From: Micavibrio sp. UBA6212
Lineage (GTDB): Bacteria > Pseudomonadota > Alphaproteobacteria > Micavibrionales > Micavibrionaceae
Direction of reading: 5' to 3'
Assembly (NCBI GenBank): GCA_002421905.1
Contig: DISK01000005.1
Coordinates: 94,434-158,433, forward strand
Length of the DNA: 64,000 bases
Each line of letters opens with the position of its first letter. Position 1 is the first letter of the stretch. This document shows positions 26,006-35,442 of this stretch, piece by piece. The notes under the pieces were generated by a model. That model was not told the DNA's origin and made no database searches. It saw nothing but the letters and a program-made list of their open reading frames with translations. The position numbers and the translations under genes were made by a program.

Positions 26006-26899
26006 TCAGCTTACAGATTTAATCTCCCGATGATGCATTTGCACCGGGAGATTATTTGTCTTGAGATATTGCCCGATCTCTTCTGCAAGCGTGACAGAGC
26101 GATGCCGTCCACCGGTACAACCAAAAGCGATTGTTAAATAAGATTTCCCTTCGCTGCGGTATCGGGGAACAAGAATATCCAGAAATTTTTTGGTAATTTC
26201 AAAAAAATCACTATAGACGTCATCGCCTTTAACAAAATCTTGAACATCTTGGTCGAGCCCTGTTTTTTCTTTTAACGCAGCTTCCCAGTTTGGGTTGCGC
26301 AAAAATCGGACATCAATCACGAGATCCGCTTCTCTGGGTAAACCATGGCGGTATGAGAAAGACATCACTGTCACATTCATCTTACCTAGTAATAATCCAC
26401 CAGCATATCCTTCAACAACGCGCCGCAGGTCGTGGGTCGAATAATCTGAGGTATCAATCACGTAGCCTGCTTCGTGTTTCAAAGGAAAAAGCAGGGATTT
26501 TTCAGCAGCGATTCCATCACCAACCGATCTGTCGCGCGCAAGAGGATGCCTCCGTCTTGTTTCAGTATATCGCTTTAACAGGACAGATTCGTCAGCCACC
26601 ATAAAGAAAGTTTTGACTTGGAATATCCCTTGTTCCTTAATCTCATTGATACGAGACATCAACGCAATTGGATCAAATTCACGCGCTCTTGTATCAACCG
26701 CAACCGCAACCGGCCTATCGGCTTCGGCTTCACGTTCAAGTAATTCAGTTAATAGGAACAACGGGAAGTTATCAAATGTCGAATATCCAAGATCTTCCAG
26801 AATTTTCATTGTGCTAGAAATACCGGCCCCGGAAAGACCTGTGACAAAAACCAGCGGAGGCCTTGTATCCTTGGTTTCATTTACGTTGAACGAGTTCAT
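26006..26899 (-). CDS. rapZ: RapZ-family nucleotide-binding protein with altered Walker A
   Basis: A 297-residue RapZ (YvcJ) protein, in E. coli an RNase E adapter controlling glmS through GlmZ. LEDLGYSTFDNFP, TRRRHPLA, VMSFSYRHGLPREADLV, DVRFLRNPNW and IAFGCTGGRHRSVTLAE are intact. The Walker A reads GLSGAGISS, so the usual Lys is Ile, which would weaken ATP binding. It follows chvG after 23 nt in the same direction, but hprK and the PTS genes often found between the two in alphaproteobacteria are absent. Function in this organism is inferred. Confidence 0.88.
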   Translation of the reverse strand: MNSFNVNETKDTRPPLVFVTGLSGAGISSTMKILEDLGYSTFDNFPLFLLTELLEREAEADRPVAVAVDTRAREFDPIALMSRINEIKEQGIFQVKTFFMVADESVLLKRYTETRRRHPLARDRSVGDGIAAEKSLLFPLKHEAGYVIDTSDYSTHDLRRVVEGYAGGLLLGKMNVTVMSFSYRHGLPREADLVIDVRFLRNPNWEAALKEKTGLDQDVQDFVKGDDVYSDFFEITKKFLDILVPRYRSEGKSYLTIAFGCTGGRHRSVTLAEEIGQYLKTNNLPVQMHHREIKSVS

Positions 26900-26922
26900 A
26901 GTAATTTCCCTGATGATCTGAA

Positions 26923-28539
26923 TTAGATTATGGCACTTTTTAAGCGGATAGTGAATCGTGCGCCTAAAATATTCCCATTTTCGTCTTTAAGGTTCTCTGC
27001 ACTGATTATGCCGCTATGGGCATCTATAATCTGTTTTGCAATTGATAACCCCAGCCCTGAATGCATTCCGAACCCTTCGCTGATCGGACGTTCCGAATAA
27101 AACCGCTCAAAAACCTTATCCATACGGTTTTCAGGAATGCCGGGGCCCGAATCATCCACAGTGATTTTGACGCGTTCAGGGCCATTGGTTACGGTTACAA
27201 TTACATGGGATTTTTCAGGTGCAAAAGAAAGAGCATTTCCAATTAGATTTTGGAAAACTTGCTCTAGTCGGCCTGAATGACCATAGATCATGACGGGCTC
27301 ATCAAGTCCATGATAGATAATTTTTTTCTCTATGTTTGTAGAATTTTTTTGTAACGGATCATTTCGGGATTCAATGAGCGGGATAAGGATCTCCCGTAAA
27401 TCCAATAAAAATAATTCGCTTCTGGATAGTTCAGCATCCAGCCGTGATGCTTGTGAAATATCAGAAATCAAACGATCCATTCGTTGCAAATCATGTAGGG
27501 CAACCCCCATAAGTTTCTGGCGGTCATCTTCTTTTTTTACAAGTGGCAAAGTTTCCAGTGCAGAGCGTAAAGAAGTAAGTGGATTTTTTAATTCGTGCGC
27601 AACATCTGCTGCAAACTGTTCAATAGTTGATAATCTCTTTTGTAGGCTATCTGCCATTTCCCTCATGGCGTGGGACAGCTCCCCAATTTCGTCCTGACGG
27701 GCACTCATGTCTGGAATATCAACAAACCGCCCACGATTGAGACGGTAAGCCTCTGCCGCGGTTGCCAGTTTTCTTAATGGGTGGCCAATAAGACTGGCAA
27801 GGTATAGGGAATGGGCAACTGTCATGAGTAAAGCAAGAGCAAAAAAGCGGAAAATTTCCATACGGGTTTCTGCAAAACTTTCTTCCACATCAAGATCCCG
27901 ACGAATAATTCTGATGCCTCCTATCAGGGCACCTTGCTTATAAAGTGGAAAATAGGAAGTTAGAACCAAGCCACCATCTTCTGAAGACCAGGCCGCAATC
28001 CTGATGTCGGGAAAATTGTAACTCATCTCGTTGGCAGATAAAATATCGGATGAATCAAGATCGGGAAGTATCTGAAGATGAAACGTAACTGACAGTAATC
28101 CTTCTATAAAAGATAATGCTTTATCCAAAGCGCTGGCGGTTTCTTCGGACTTAAGTTCAAAGAATTTACGAACTGGAAGCTTGCCATTTTTGTACAAGAT
28201 CTCCTCTTCCGCTGTATAGAGAACTATTTGTTGATTATCACGAATATTTAACGATGAAATTTCTGAATAAAGTTTGTCGTCTTTAGAAGATTTATCACTT
28301 TCCAAAATTCGATTTAGAATATCAGAATATAAAAAAGATTCCGTTTCAAAATTTCCCAATTTTGATTCAATCAGATTTCGCCTGGTTGTCCCCAGATAGG
28401 AAATGCCCATAGCGATAATAAATATAACCAAAAGATTAAAACTCAGTATTTTATACGTCAGGCGGCTTAAGGGACGTGGGCGCAGATCTTCACCGAAAGG
28501 CTCTTCTTCTATGGGATGAGGGGAGAGTTTAGGCATCAT
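26923..28539 (-). CDS. chvG: ChvG-type sensor histidine kinase
   Basis: A 538-residue membrane kinase. The first membrane helix is at about 30-50, followed by a periplasmic sensor (about 50-225), a second helix, a HAMP linker, the H-box FAADVAHELKNPLTS, the N-box LIGNALSF and the G-box DSGPGIPE plus GLGLS. It pairs with the adjacent regulator; their reading frames overlap by 4 nt. In Agrobacterium and Sinorhizobium ChvG/ExoS responds to acid or envelope conditions. rapZ follows. Confidence 0.93.
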   Translation of the reverse strand: MMPKLSPHPIEEEPFGEDLRPRPLSRLTYKILSFNLLVIFIIAMGISYLGTTRRNLIESKLGNFETESFLYSDILNRILESDKSSKDDKLYSEISSLNIRDNQQIVLYTAEEEILYKNGKLPVRKFFELKSEETASALDKALSFIEGLLSVTFHLQILPDLDSSDILSANEMSYNFPDIRIAAWSSEDGGLVLTSYFPLYKQGALIGGIRIIRRDLDVEESFAETRMEIFRFFALALLMTVAHSLYLASLIGHPLRKLATAAEAYRLNRGRFVDIPDMSARQDEIGELSHAMREMADSLQKRLSTIEQFAADVAHELKNPLTSLRSALETLPLVKKEDDRQKLMGVALHDLQRMDRLISDISQASRLDAELSRSELFLLDLREILIPLIESRNDPLQKNSTNIEKKIIYHGLDEPVMIYGHSGRLEQVFQNLIGNALSFAPEKSHVIVTVTNGPERVKITVDDSGPGIPENRMDKVFERFYSERPISEGFGMHSGLGLSIAKQIIDAHSGIISAENLKDENGNILGARFTIRLKSAII

Positions 28540-29240
28540 TCTTCTTTATACCTGTAACCAACGCCATAAAGTGTCTCAACACGGTCGAAAGAAGGATCGA
28601 CATCTCTGAATTTCCGTCTGATCCTTTTGATATGCGTATCAACAGTGCGGTCATCGACGTAAATACTTTCGCCGTAAGCTGCTGTGATTAGCTGGTCACG
28701 ACTCCGGACATGTCCCGGGGAAATGGCAAGAGTTTTAACAAGCAGATATTCTGTTACGGTTAAGGTAACAGGAGACCCCTTCCATTTGCACAAATGGCGG
28801 TCGTCATCCAACTCCATCTCCCCCCTTTGAATAATTTGAGGAAAGGTCCCTCCGGATTGATCCGCTGTTTGTTTTGGTGCATAACGGCGTAAGACACTCT
28901 TGATCCGCTCAATCAAAAGCCGCTGCGAAAAAGGCTTAGTAACATAATCATCAGCGCCCAATCGGAACCCCAGAACCTGATCAATTTCGTCATCTTTCGA
29001 AGTTAGAAAAATAACAGGAACTTGGGATGTTTCTCGCAGCTTGGTGACCAGCTCCAATCCATCCATACGGGGCATTTTAATATCCAGAATGCACAAATCT
29101 GGATTTTCTTTCTGGATGCCCACAAGGCCCTCTTCTCCATCATGGAAAGCGGCCACCTCAAACCCCTCGGATTCAAGAAGGATTTGAACCGAGGTCACAA
29201 TATTACGATCATCATCGACAAGAACAATTTTCTGACTCAT
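28536..29240 (-). CDS. chvI: ChvI-type OmpR-family response regulator
   Basis: A 234-residue regulator. The receiver has KIVLVDDDRNI, phospho-Asp in LCILDIKMPRMDG, Thr in FLTSKDDE and Lys in YVTKPFS. The C-terminal winged helix has the recognition segment DRTVDTHIKRIRRKFRD and the tail VETLYGVGYRYKEE. The spelling matches the ChvI/ExoR-system group. It is transcribed with chvG and divergent from the PRC-barrel gene. Confidence 0.94.
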   Translation of the reverse strand: MSQKIVLVDDDRNIVTSVQILLESEGFEVAAFHDGEEGLVGIQKENPDLCILDIKMPRMDGLELVTKLRETSQVPVIFLTSKDDEIDQVLGFRLGADDYVTKPFSQRLLIERIKSVLRRYAPKQTADQSGGTFPQIIQRGEMELDDDRHLCKWKGSPVTLTVTEYLLVKTLAISPGHVRSRDQLITAAYGESIYVDDRTVDTHIKRIRRKFRDVDPSFDRVETLYGVGYRYKEE

Positions 29241-29315
29241 AAAGACAGTGTAGCAGTTATGGAGAAAGAGAAAACCTCTCTTTATTAAAAATTGAAAAAA
29301 TGGAACAATAGACCT

Positions 29316-30035
29316 GTGAGAAGAAAGACTTATTCAGTTTTATTGGTTGTACTCTACGCGCTTTTATTTTCCGGAGGGGACGTAAGGGCAGATGAGTTGT
29401 TGGGCAGAGATCCAATAGAAGTGCCAGCACAACGCAATAGCATAGATATGAAAAATTTTGCGTCCCAGATTCTGGGAATGCAAAAAACCGACCCGATCCA
29501 GAATCCGGAATGGTTACGAGGCACAAAAATCCTCGGATGGCGGTTTTTGGATAAGAACCATCAGGCGTTAGGAAAGGTGGGAGATGTTTTCCTGAATAAA
29601 GATAACGGAGAATTTATATGGGTTAAAGTTGATACAGACCGCCTGAATTTTATCACTTTTATGGCATTTGATCGTCTGACCCATAATATCAAAATTGAAG
29701 ATCAGGTCATGTTTTGCGATTTGGATAAAAAGCAAATTTTAAAAAACGCTGAAATTTTCAAAAATTCTCCAGCCACCCAGCCGGATATTATATCATTGGC
29801 AGATTTGTTGCGGGCCCCCGTCTATCTACCGTCCGGGCTCTTGATCGGCAATGTGACGGAAACGCTGGGGCCGAATAAGACTACTCAAGTGGATTATCTG
29901 GTCGTTATGGTTCATGAAGACCGCAAAACTGTCCCCATTCCCTTGTCACAGATTATACTTAGAACTCAGGACAGTATGCCGATACTTGAGATTACCGAAG
30001 ATCAGTATAAGATCATGCGGGAGTTTACCAAATAG
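29316..30035 (+). CDS. Secreted PRC-barrel-like protein
   Basis: A 239-residue protein with a GTG start and a signal peptide ending RADELL. Two PRC-barrel-like repeats are visible, around LGWRFLDKNHQALGKVGDVF and in the 165-235 region (VYLPSGLLIGNVTETLGP). PRC-barrel domains in periplasmic proteins bind partners or cofactors; no specific role is clear. It is divergent from chvI, so regulation by ChvI is possible but untested. Confidence 0.72.
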   Translation: MRRKTYSVLLVVLYALLFSGGDVRADELLGRDPIEVPAQRNSIDMKNFASQILGMQKTDPIQNPEWLRGTKILGWRFLDKNHQALGKVGDVFLNKDNGEFIWVKVDTDRLNFITFMAFDRLTHNIKIEDQVMFCDLDKKQILKNAEIFKNSPATQPDIISLADLLRAPVYLPSGLLIGNVTETLGPNKTTQVDYLVVMVHEDRKTVPIPLSQIILRTQDSMPILEITEDQYKIMREFTK

Positions 30036-30053
30036 ATACTTGATTATAGAAAA

Positions 30054-30662
30054 ATGAAGATAATTGGACTGACAGGATCAATCGGAATGGGGAAATCCGT
30101 AACCGCCTCTATGCTGCAGAGGATGGGATACCCTGTTTTCGATTCTGACCTTGCTGTCCATAAATTATTAGCCCCGTATGGTGCAGCATTTCAAACTGTA
30201 GCTTTATCTTTTCCCGAATGTTGGGATGCTAAAAAGCATCTGATAGATCGTCGGAAGCTGGGGAAGATCGTCTTTGCAGACTCTAGCAAAAGAAAAGAGT
30301 TGGAAGATATTCTGCATCCTCTGGTGTGGTGGCAACAGAAGAAATTCATACAAGAATCTATAGCCTGTGGGGCCAAAATGGCGGTTCTGGATATACCGTT
30401 GTTATTTGAAACTGGATCCCAGAGAAAATGTGACGCTGTAATTTGTGTTGATTCTCCTCATTTTATCCAACGGCAGCGCGTACTATCTCGCCCCAACATG
30501 GACGAAGACCATTTTTATGCTATCCTTGCCCGACAAGTGCCGCAATTCGAGAAGAAAAAACTGTCTGATTATGTTTTGCAGACCGGTTTGGGGTATGCCC
30601 ACACATTGCGGCACTTGAAAAAGATAATTGCAGACCTGACCAGGAATATAAATAGACCATGA
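30054..30662 (+). CDS. coaE: Dephospho-CoA kinase
   Basis: A 202-residue P-loop kinase adding the 3'-phosphate of CoA. GLTGSIGMGKSV is Walker A, the Asp in VFDSDLAVH is catalytic, and LDIPLLFETG is the conserved substrate segment. Its last codons overlap the start of dnaQ by 4 nt. coaE-dnaQ adjacency is common in alphaproteobacteria, often close to the origin. Confidence 0.96.
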   Translation: MKIIGLTGSIGMGKSVTASMLQRMGYPVFDSDLAVHKLLAPYGAAFQTVALSFPECWDAKKHLIDRRKLGKIVFADSSKRKELEDILHPLVWWQQKKFIQESIACGAKMAVLDIPLLFETGSQRKCDAVICVDSPHFIQRQRVLSRPNMDEDHFYAILARQVPQFEKKKLSDYVLQTGLGYAHTLRHLKKIIADLTRNINRP

Positions 30663-31360
30663 CCCGTGAAATTGTACTTGATACTGAAACAACAGGGATA
30701 GACCCGACCGAAGGCCACCGCATCATTGAAATCGGATGTATCGAATTATTCAATCACATGCCGACTGGTAAGACGTATCATCAATATATCAATCCAGAAC
30801 GGGAGGTTGACGCGGGAGCTATCGCGGTACACGGAATTAAAAACGAATTTCTGGCCGATAAACCAGTATTTGCCGAAATTGTCGGTGGGTTTATGGATTT
30901 TATTGGGGATGGCAAGCTGGTCATTCATAACGCTGAATTCGATATAAAATTTTTGAATGCGGAGTTAAAGCCATACGGATATCCTCCCTTCAAACTAAAC
31001 GAGGCGATTGATACATTACAGGTCGCCCGTAAAAAGTTCCCCGGATCACCTGCCAGTCTCGATGCGTTGTGTCGGCGGTTTAATATTGACCTTTCTGTGC
31101 GTGAATTGCACGGCGCTTTATTGGATGCGCAGCTTTTGGCTGAAGTCTATCTGGAATTATTAGGGGGGCGCCAACATGGTCTGGGTTTAGGCGATCACCG
31201 GAAAAATACACAAAACGAAAACCAGTCAGGTGTTTTTGTTAAAAGTACAAAATCACGTCTTTATCGTGAACCGAGAAATTTTGAACCGAGTGCAGACGAA
31301 CTTGAAGCGCACAAGAAAATGATAGCCGGAATAAAAGATTCTCTTTGGTCTAATCAATAG
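30659..31360 (+). CDS. dnaQ: DNA polymerase III epsilon subunit (proofreading exonuclease)
   Basis: A 233-residue DEDDh exonuclease. Exo I is VLDTETTGIDP, Exo II is IHNAEFDIKFL and Exo III is LHGALLDAQLLAEVY. The C-terminal 40 residues are less conserved and carry the polymerase-contact region. Its frame ends 7 nt into the end of the convergent truA. Confidence 0.95.
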   Translation: MTREIVLDTETTGIDPTEGHRIIEIGCIELFNHMPTGKTYHQYINPEREVDAGAIAVHGIKNEFLADKPVFAEIVGGFMDFIGDGKLVIHNAEFDIKFLNAELKPYGYPPFKLNEAIDTLQVARKKFPGSPASLDALCRRFNIDLSVRELHGALLDAQLLAEVYLELLGGRQHGLGLGDHRKNTQNENQSGVFVKSTKSRLYREPRNFEPSADELEAHKKMIAGIKDSLWSNQ

Positions 31361-32124
31361 AAAACTTTGGATAGATACAGTCCATCGGGTGGGGCCGTTG
31401 GCCCGCCCTTAGTGCGGTCACAGGCTTCAAGTGCCACTTTGACATCCTCCGGTGACCATTTCCCCTGACCTACTAGAACTAGGGTTCCCACCATATTCCG
31501 TACCTGATGGTGAAGGTAGGACTTTGCCTCGGTTAACACATGCAATTCCCTTGCTCCACCCATCATAGGGATAATATCTATATCCAGCCGATCAAGGGTT
31601 TTCATCGGGGATTTGGCTTGACATTCAGCTGCCCGAAAGGTGGAAAAATCGTGATGCCCTAATAAATAGGAGGCTCCATGACGCATGGCTTCAATATCCA
31701 ATTCCCCCCAGACATGCCAGACCAGTGATTGGTCGTAGGTTGGCTGTGCCATGCGGTTTAGAATGCGGTAAGTATAAAGCTTATGGGTGGCACCATAGCG
31801 TGCATGAAATTCTTCGCTAACAGGTTCAGCGGACAGGATGGAAATCTTTCGGTCTCTCAAATGGGCATTCAAAGCTTTGGCCAGAAGAAAACCGTTTATC
31901 TCCCGCTCACCGTAATCAAGATCAAAATGGGCAACCTGACCACTGGCATGAACTCCTGCGTCGGTGCGACCTGCAACAAATAAACGACAATCCTGCTGGC
32001 AGAAGGAAAAGATTGCTTCCTCAATAAATTGCTGCACAGATGGGATACCGTCTTCCTGACGCTGCCATCCCGAGTAATCGGTTCCTTGATATTCTATTGT
32101 GAGCTTCCAGCGTTGTCTGGTCAT
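31354..32124 (-). CDS. truA: tRNA pseudouridine synthase A (positions 38-40)
   Basis: A 256-residue enzyme. The catalytic Asp is in FVAGRTDAGVHASGQVAHFD. KLTIEYQGTDYSGWQRQ, NALNAHLRD-like sequence, YRILNR and HHQVRNMVGTLVLVGQGK are typical. Its start overlaps the fmt stop by 4 nt, the usual fmt-truA arrangement; def is not adjacent. Confidence 0.96.
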   Translation of the reverse strand: MTRQRWKLTIEYQGTDYSGWQRQEDGIPSVQQFIEEAIFSFCQQDCRLFVAGRTDAGVHASGQVAHFDLDYGEREINGFLLAKALNAHLRDRKISILSAEPVSEEFHARYGATHKLYTYRILNRMAQPTYDQSLVWHVWGELDIEAMRHGASYLLGHHDFSTFRAAECQAKSPMKTLDRLDIDIIPMMGGARELHVLTEAKSYLHHQVRNMVGTLVLVGQGKWSPEDVKVALEACDRTKGGPTAPPDGLYLSKVFY

Positions 32125-33098
32125 AGGAAAGCCTGACCAATTTTTACACGCCCGCCATTTAACGCGTCTTGAATGGACATGGATTTGGCGCTTTCAGGCT
32201 GAATGGTAATTATTTTATAAAGTGTTCCGTTTCCGCAAACGATATGCCCCTCTGGGTCAACCAGTTCACCGCAAGAGGTCAAGCTTGTCTTTTGTTCAGA
32301 AAGAGTTCCTTCGATAATCTTGTATCGTTTACCAGTCTGGTCAACGCTCCAGCATCCGGGCCATGGTGTAAAAGCACGAACTTTCCGGTCAATTTCTATA
32401 GCTGTCTTACTCCAGTTAATATGACCCTCTTCCTTCGAAAGCATGGGGGCATAACATGATAGATTGTCATCCTGCATCTCAAAGTCCATAGGCTTGTGGT
32501 CGAGAATCATCTCAAGAACATCTTCAATCATGGCAGATCCCAACGCTGAAAGCGCATCATGCAGGCTCTCCCCGGTTGTATGGCTATAAATCGGAATATG
32601 CTTTTTAAGGATCATGGCTCCCGTATCAAGCCCAACATCCATCTGCATGATGGTGATGCCTGATTCTTGATCCCCTGCCTCAATAGCGCGCTGGATAGGA
32701 GCTGCCCCGCGCCAGCGAGGTAATAAGGAAGCATGGATATTCAGGCATCCGAAACGGGGCACATCCAGAACCATCTTGGGAAGGATTAAACCATAGGCCG
32801 CCACAACCGCAATATCTGCCTTCAGCTTGATAAAGTCTTCAATGGCCGCCGCGTCCTTTTTTAGACTTTTTGGGGTATGCACTGGAATATTGTGCTGATT
32901 GGCAACTTCATGGATGGGGGAGAGCTTAAGTTTTTGCCCCCGCCCTGCTGGACGTGGAGGTTGGGTATAAACAGCGATCACATCCAGCCGTGGATTGGCA
33001 ATCAGATTCTCAAGGGCTGGAACCGAAAAATCCGGTGTCCCCATAAAGACGACTTTCAATGTAGAAAAATCTGTATCCTGCTGTTTTGTCATGGCCAT
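32121..33098 (-). CDS. fmt: Methionyl-tRNA formyltransferase
   Basis: A 325-residue enzyme formylating initiator Met-tRNA with 10-formyl-THF. VVFMGTPDFSVPAL starts the domain, the catalytic Asn-His-Asp set lies in CLNIHASLLPRWRGAAPIQR and the MQMDVGLDTGAMI region, and the C-terminal OB-like part has INWSKTAIEIDRKVRAFTPW. A pilin-like protein gene lies 8 nt upstream on the same strand. The chosen ATG has AGG upstream. Confidence 0.96.
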   Translation of the reverse strand: MAMTKQQDTDFSTLKVVFMGTPDFSVPALENLIANPRLDVIAVYTQPPRPAGRGQKLKLSPIHEVANQHNIPVHTPKSLKKDAAAIEDFIKLKADIAVVAAYGLILPKMVLDVPRFGCLNIHASLLPRWRGAAPIQRAIEAGDQESGITIMQMDVGLDTGAMILKKHIPIYSHTTGESLHDALSALGSAMIEDVLEMILDHKPMDFEMQDDNLSCYAPMLSKEEGHINWSKTAIEIDRKVRAFTPWPGCWSVDQTGKRYKIIEGTLSEQKTSLTSCGELVDPEGHIVCGNGTLYKIITIQPESAKSMSIQDALNGGRVKIGQAFL

Positions 33099-33106
33099 TC
33101 TATAGC

Positions 33107-33811
33107 CTATCGCGCCATTAACACATAGTAATAATTATAAGAACTATCCGACGCGCATAAGACGCAGGCCTGATAAGCAGGAAGCCTTGAAAAGCTGGTA
33201 TCGTCCAAAGGGTTTGGTGAGGCATCATCAAATGTCCCATCAAAACGGTCTGTAGATCCGCCCATAACACAAGAAGGAGATCCATTTGCATCGTCTGTGG
33301 GTTGAGACCCTGAATCAAAGCCAAGCTGGGTGTTCATTGCCTGACAAAATTCGGGTGTGACATTTGGCAAAACAGCAATCAATTCCGCTTTGTCTGATCC
33401 AACCTGAGGAATGGCGGATGTACCGAAAAATTCCCAGGCGCTGCCATCATTTATCCCGTCGGGTGGAGGCTGATAGGTTGCCCGACCTGCTGTTACATCA
33501 AAAACCTGATTCTCAGGATTGGTTGTGATTGTTCCGTAATCTGTAGCAGCGTCGGGATGAGCAAAGCGGATATCGGCTTCCGACACATGATTTTCAAGGA
33601 GAATAGACACACCTTTGGCGAGTTCTGCCGCATAACGTTGGGTTTGTCCTGCTTTCAAAATCAGACTCTCGGTGTCGATATTATCTTGTCCTCCACCAGC
33701 GTTTCTCAAGGCAACAGTTAAAAGGCCAAGCAGGATAATCCCCAGCAAAACATAAACGATGATGTTGCCCGCTTCATTTCTTGACTGAGCGTGTATAGGA
33801 GGATGGGACAT
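33107..33811 (-). CDS. Pilin-like single-pass membrane protein, paralogue A
   Basis: A 234-residue protein with a short polar start, a hydrophobic helix (NIIVYVLLGIILLGLLTVAL, about 16-35), then an exported domain. It shares with two other genes in this window the GN-type helix start, a central LIAVLPNVTPEFCQAMNTQLG motif, and a C-terminus with Cys and YYYVLMAR. The length, helix and layout resemble type II/IV pseudopilins, but the canonical G-FTLIE cleavage site and the +5 Glu are missing. GGAG lies upstream of the ATG. It is 8 nt before fmt. Confidence 0.6.
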   Translation of the reverse strand: MSHPPIHAQSRNEAGNIIVYVLLGIILLGLLTVALRNAGGGQDNIDTESLILKAGQTQRYAAELAKGVSILLENHVSEADIRFAHPDAATDYGTITTNPENQVFDVTAGRATYQPPPDGINDGSAWEFFGTSAIPQVGSDKAELIAVLPNVTPEFCQAMNTQLGFDSGSQPTDDANGSPSCVMGGSTDRFDGTFDDASPNPLDDTSFSRLPAYQACVLCASDSSYNYYYVLMAR

Positions 33812-33847
33812 AAGGACTCCGGCGTTGGTATGGATCGCCTCTCTATT

Positions 33848-35272
33848 TTAACGGCTTTGCGGAGCAATGGGAAGGCAATCTTTCAGACGCGTCTTCAGAT
33901 TGGAACAGGCGTCAAGGGCCTCTTGTCGTGTGTAACCGGAAAGACGGGCGCGAAATACCCATTTTGCGTCTTGCGTACGAAGTGGCACAACCAGTGTTTT
34001 CCCTTTGTTCAAATATTCAGGCAATAACACCATTGTGTCATATAAGGCCTTATTGGTACTTGCCCGGTCTTCGAACGCCCCAATCTGGATTTGCCAGTTT
34101 GTCGAATGATCCATGGGCTGGGGTCGCGGTTCATTAATAACCAAGTTATTTTGCAAGACCGGAGTGGCCTGCGGCGTAATCGTTGGTGTAATAGTTAGTG
34201 TGTTCATACCCAAGACAGGAACTTGTGTAGTCGCAGCAATCTGGGTATCAGAGACCACTTTTGATCTGTATTCGGCGGGTTTTGCAGGCGGGATTGGAAC
34301 GGCAGCGAAGCTATCTGTCTTACCCTGAGCAATCTGAAGAACAGGTTGTTGGTTGGCATAGCCGCTTCGCTTGATATCCTTGATCCGCTCAAACCCTTTA
34401 TCAAGAAGATTGGCCATGTGTGAGTTACGGGATGCTGCAGTGCGTCCCCCAAACACAACACCAATCAAACGCGTATTCCCGTGTTTGGCAGAAGCAACAA
34501 GATTAAAACCCGACGCCGCGACATACCCCGTTTTAATCCCATCCATCCCTTGATATGTGTTCATCAGCTTATTGTGACTATGAAAAACTTTGCCGTCATA
34601 TTTGTAGTGTTTCAATCCAAAGATAGAATAATATTGAGGGTAGGTGTCGATCATATATTTGGCCAATTTGGCCATGTCGCGGGCCGAAGAAACCTGACGA
34701 TAATCGTGAAGACCCGAGGCGTTCACGAAATGTGTATTGGTCATCCCGATCTCACGGGCCTTGAGGTTCATAAGCTGGGCAAAGCGGGCCTCTGAACCAC
34801 CGAGATTTTCGGCAACAGTCACCGCAACATCATTGGCAGACTTGGTGGCGAGCACTCTAAGTGCGTCATAGATAGGAATGGTCTGGCGCGGGCTCAACCC
34901 AATCTTGCTGGGAGGCATCGAGGCGCCGCGGCTCGAAACTGTCAATCTGGTTTTTTGCGAAATTTTTCGGGCATTCAGAGCGTCGAAGACCAGAGCCATG
35001 GTCATCATTTTGGTCAAAGAGGCCGGATGAAGGCTGCGATCCGCATTATCCTGTGAGAGAACCATCCCCGTTTGGGCATCAATCACAATGGAGGCATATT
35101 TGTTATTCGGCCCGCTCTTTTTCTTGGTTGCAGCAAAAGCCGGATCGGAACAGGACAGATTCCATAAAACCAAAGAGATACAGAGAAGGGTAAAACAAAA
35201 AACTCGCCAAAAATCTTTTATTTTTAAGGCGTTAAACACAGGGAGGCAAGAGAACGGGACAAAGGGTGACAT
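33848..35272 (-). CDS. D-alanyl-D-alanine carboxypeptidase with SPOR domain
   Basis: A 474-residue PBP5/DacA-type protein. After a signal sequence ending PAFA come the SxxK motif in HPASLTKMM, SxN in TKSANDVA and KTG in GIKTGYVAASGF, the active-site triad of low-molecular-weight penicillin-binding proteins. The C-terminal 75 residues are a SPOR domain (NWQIQIGAFEDRASTNKAL) that binds denuded glycan at division sites. The start is uncertain: the ATG used gives a 48-residue N-region without a clear ribosome site, and an earlier ATG would make the signal longer. Role: trimming peptidoglycan stem peptides. Confidence 0.92.
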   Translation of the reverse strand: MSPFVPFSCLPVFNALKIKDFWRVFCFTLLCISLVLWNLSCSDPAFAATKKKSGPNNKYASIVIDAQTGMVLSQDNADRSLHPASLTKMMTMALVFDALNARKISQKTRLTVSSRGASMPPSKIGLSPRQTIPIYDALRVLATKSANDVAVTVAENLGGSEARFAQLMNLKAREIGMTNTHFVNASGLHDYRQVSSARDMAKLAKYMIDTYPQYYSIFGLKHYKYDGKVFHSHNKLMNTYQGMDGIKTGYVAASGFNLVASAKHGNTRLIGVVFGGRTAASRNSHMANLLDKGFERIKDIKRSGYANQQPVLQIAQGKTDSFAAVPIPPAKPAEYRSKVVSDTQIAATTQVPVLGMNTLTITPTITPQATPVLQNNLVINEPRPQPMDHSTNWQIQIGAFEDRASTNKALYDTMVLLPEYLNKGKTLVVPLRTQDAKWVFRARLSGYTRQEALDACSNLKTRLKDCLPIAPQSR

Positions 35273-35442
35273 ATGTATAGGGTTGTTAATATGCAATGCG
35301 GAAAACGGTGATGTGATGAGTCTAGAGAAGTTCATTCCATATGTCCATGGGATAACAAAAGGGTGACAAAAAACTTCTAATATACAGAATATACCGCACC
35401 GCACAATTTTATGGATAATACGAAAAAATATATGGTAAAATG

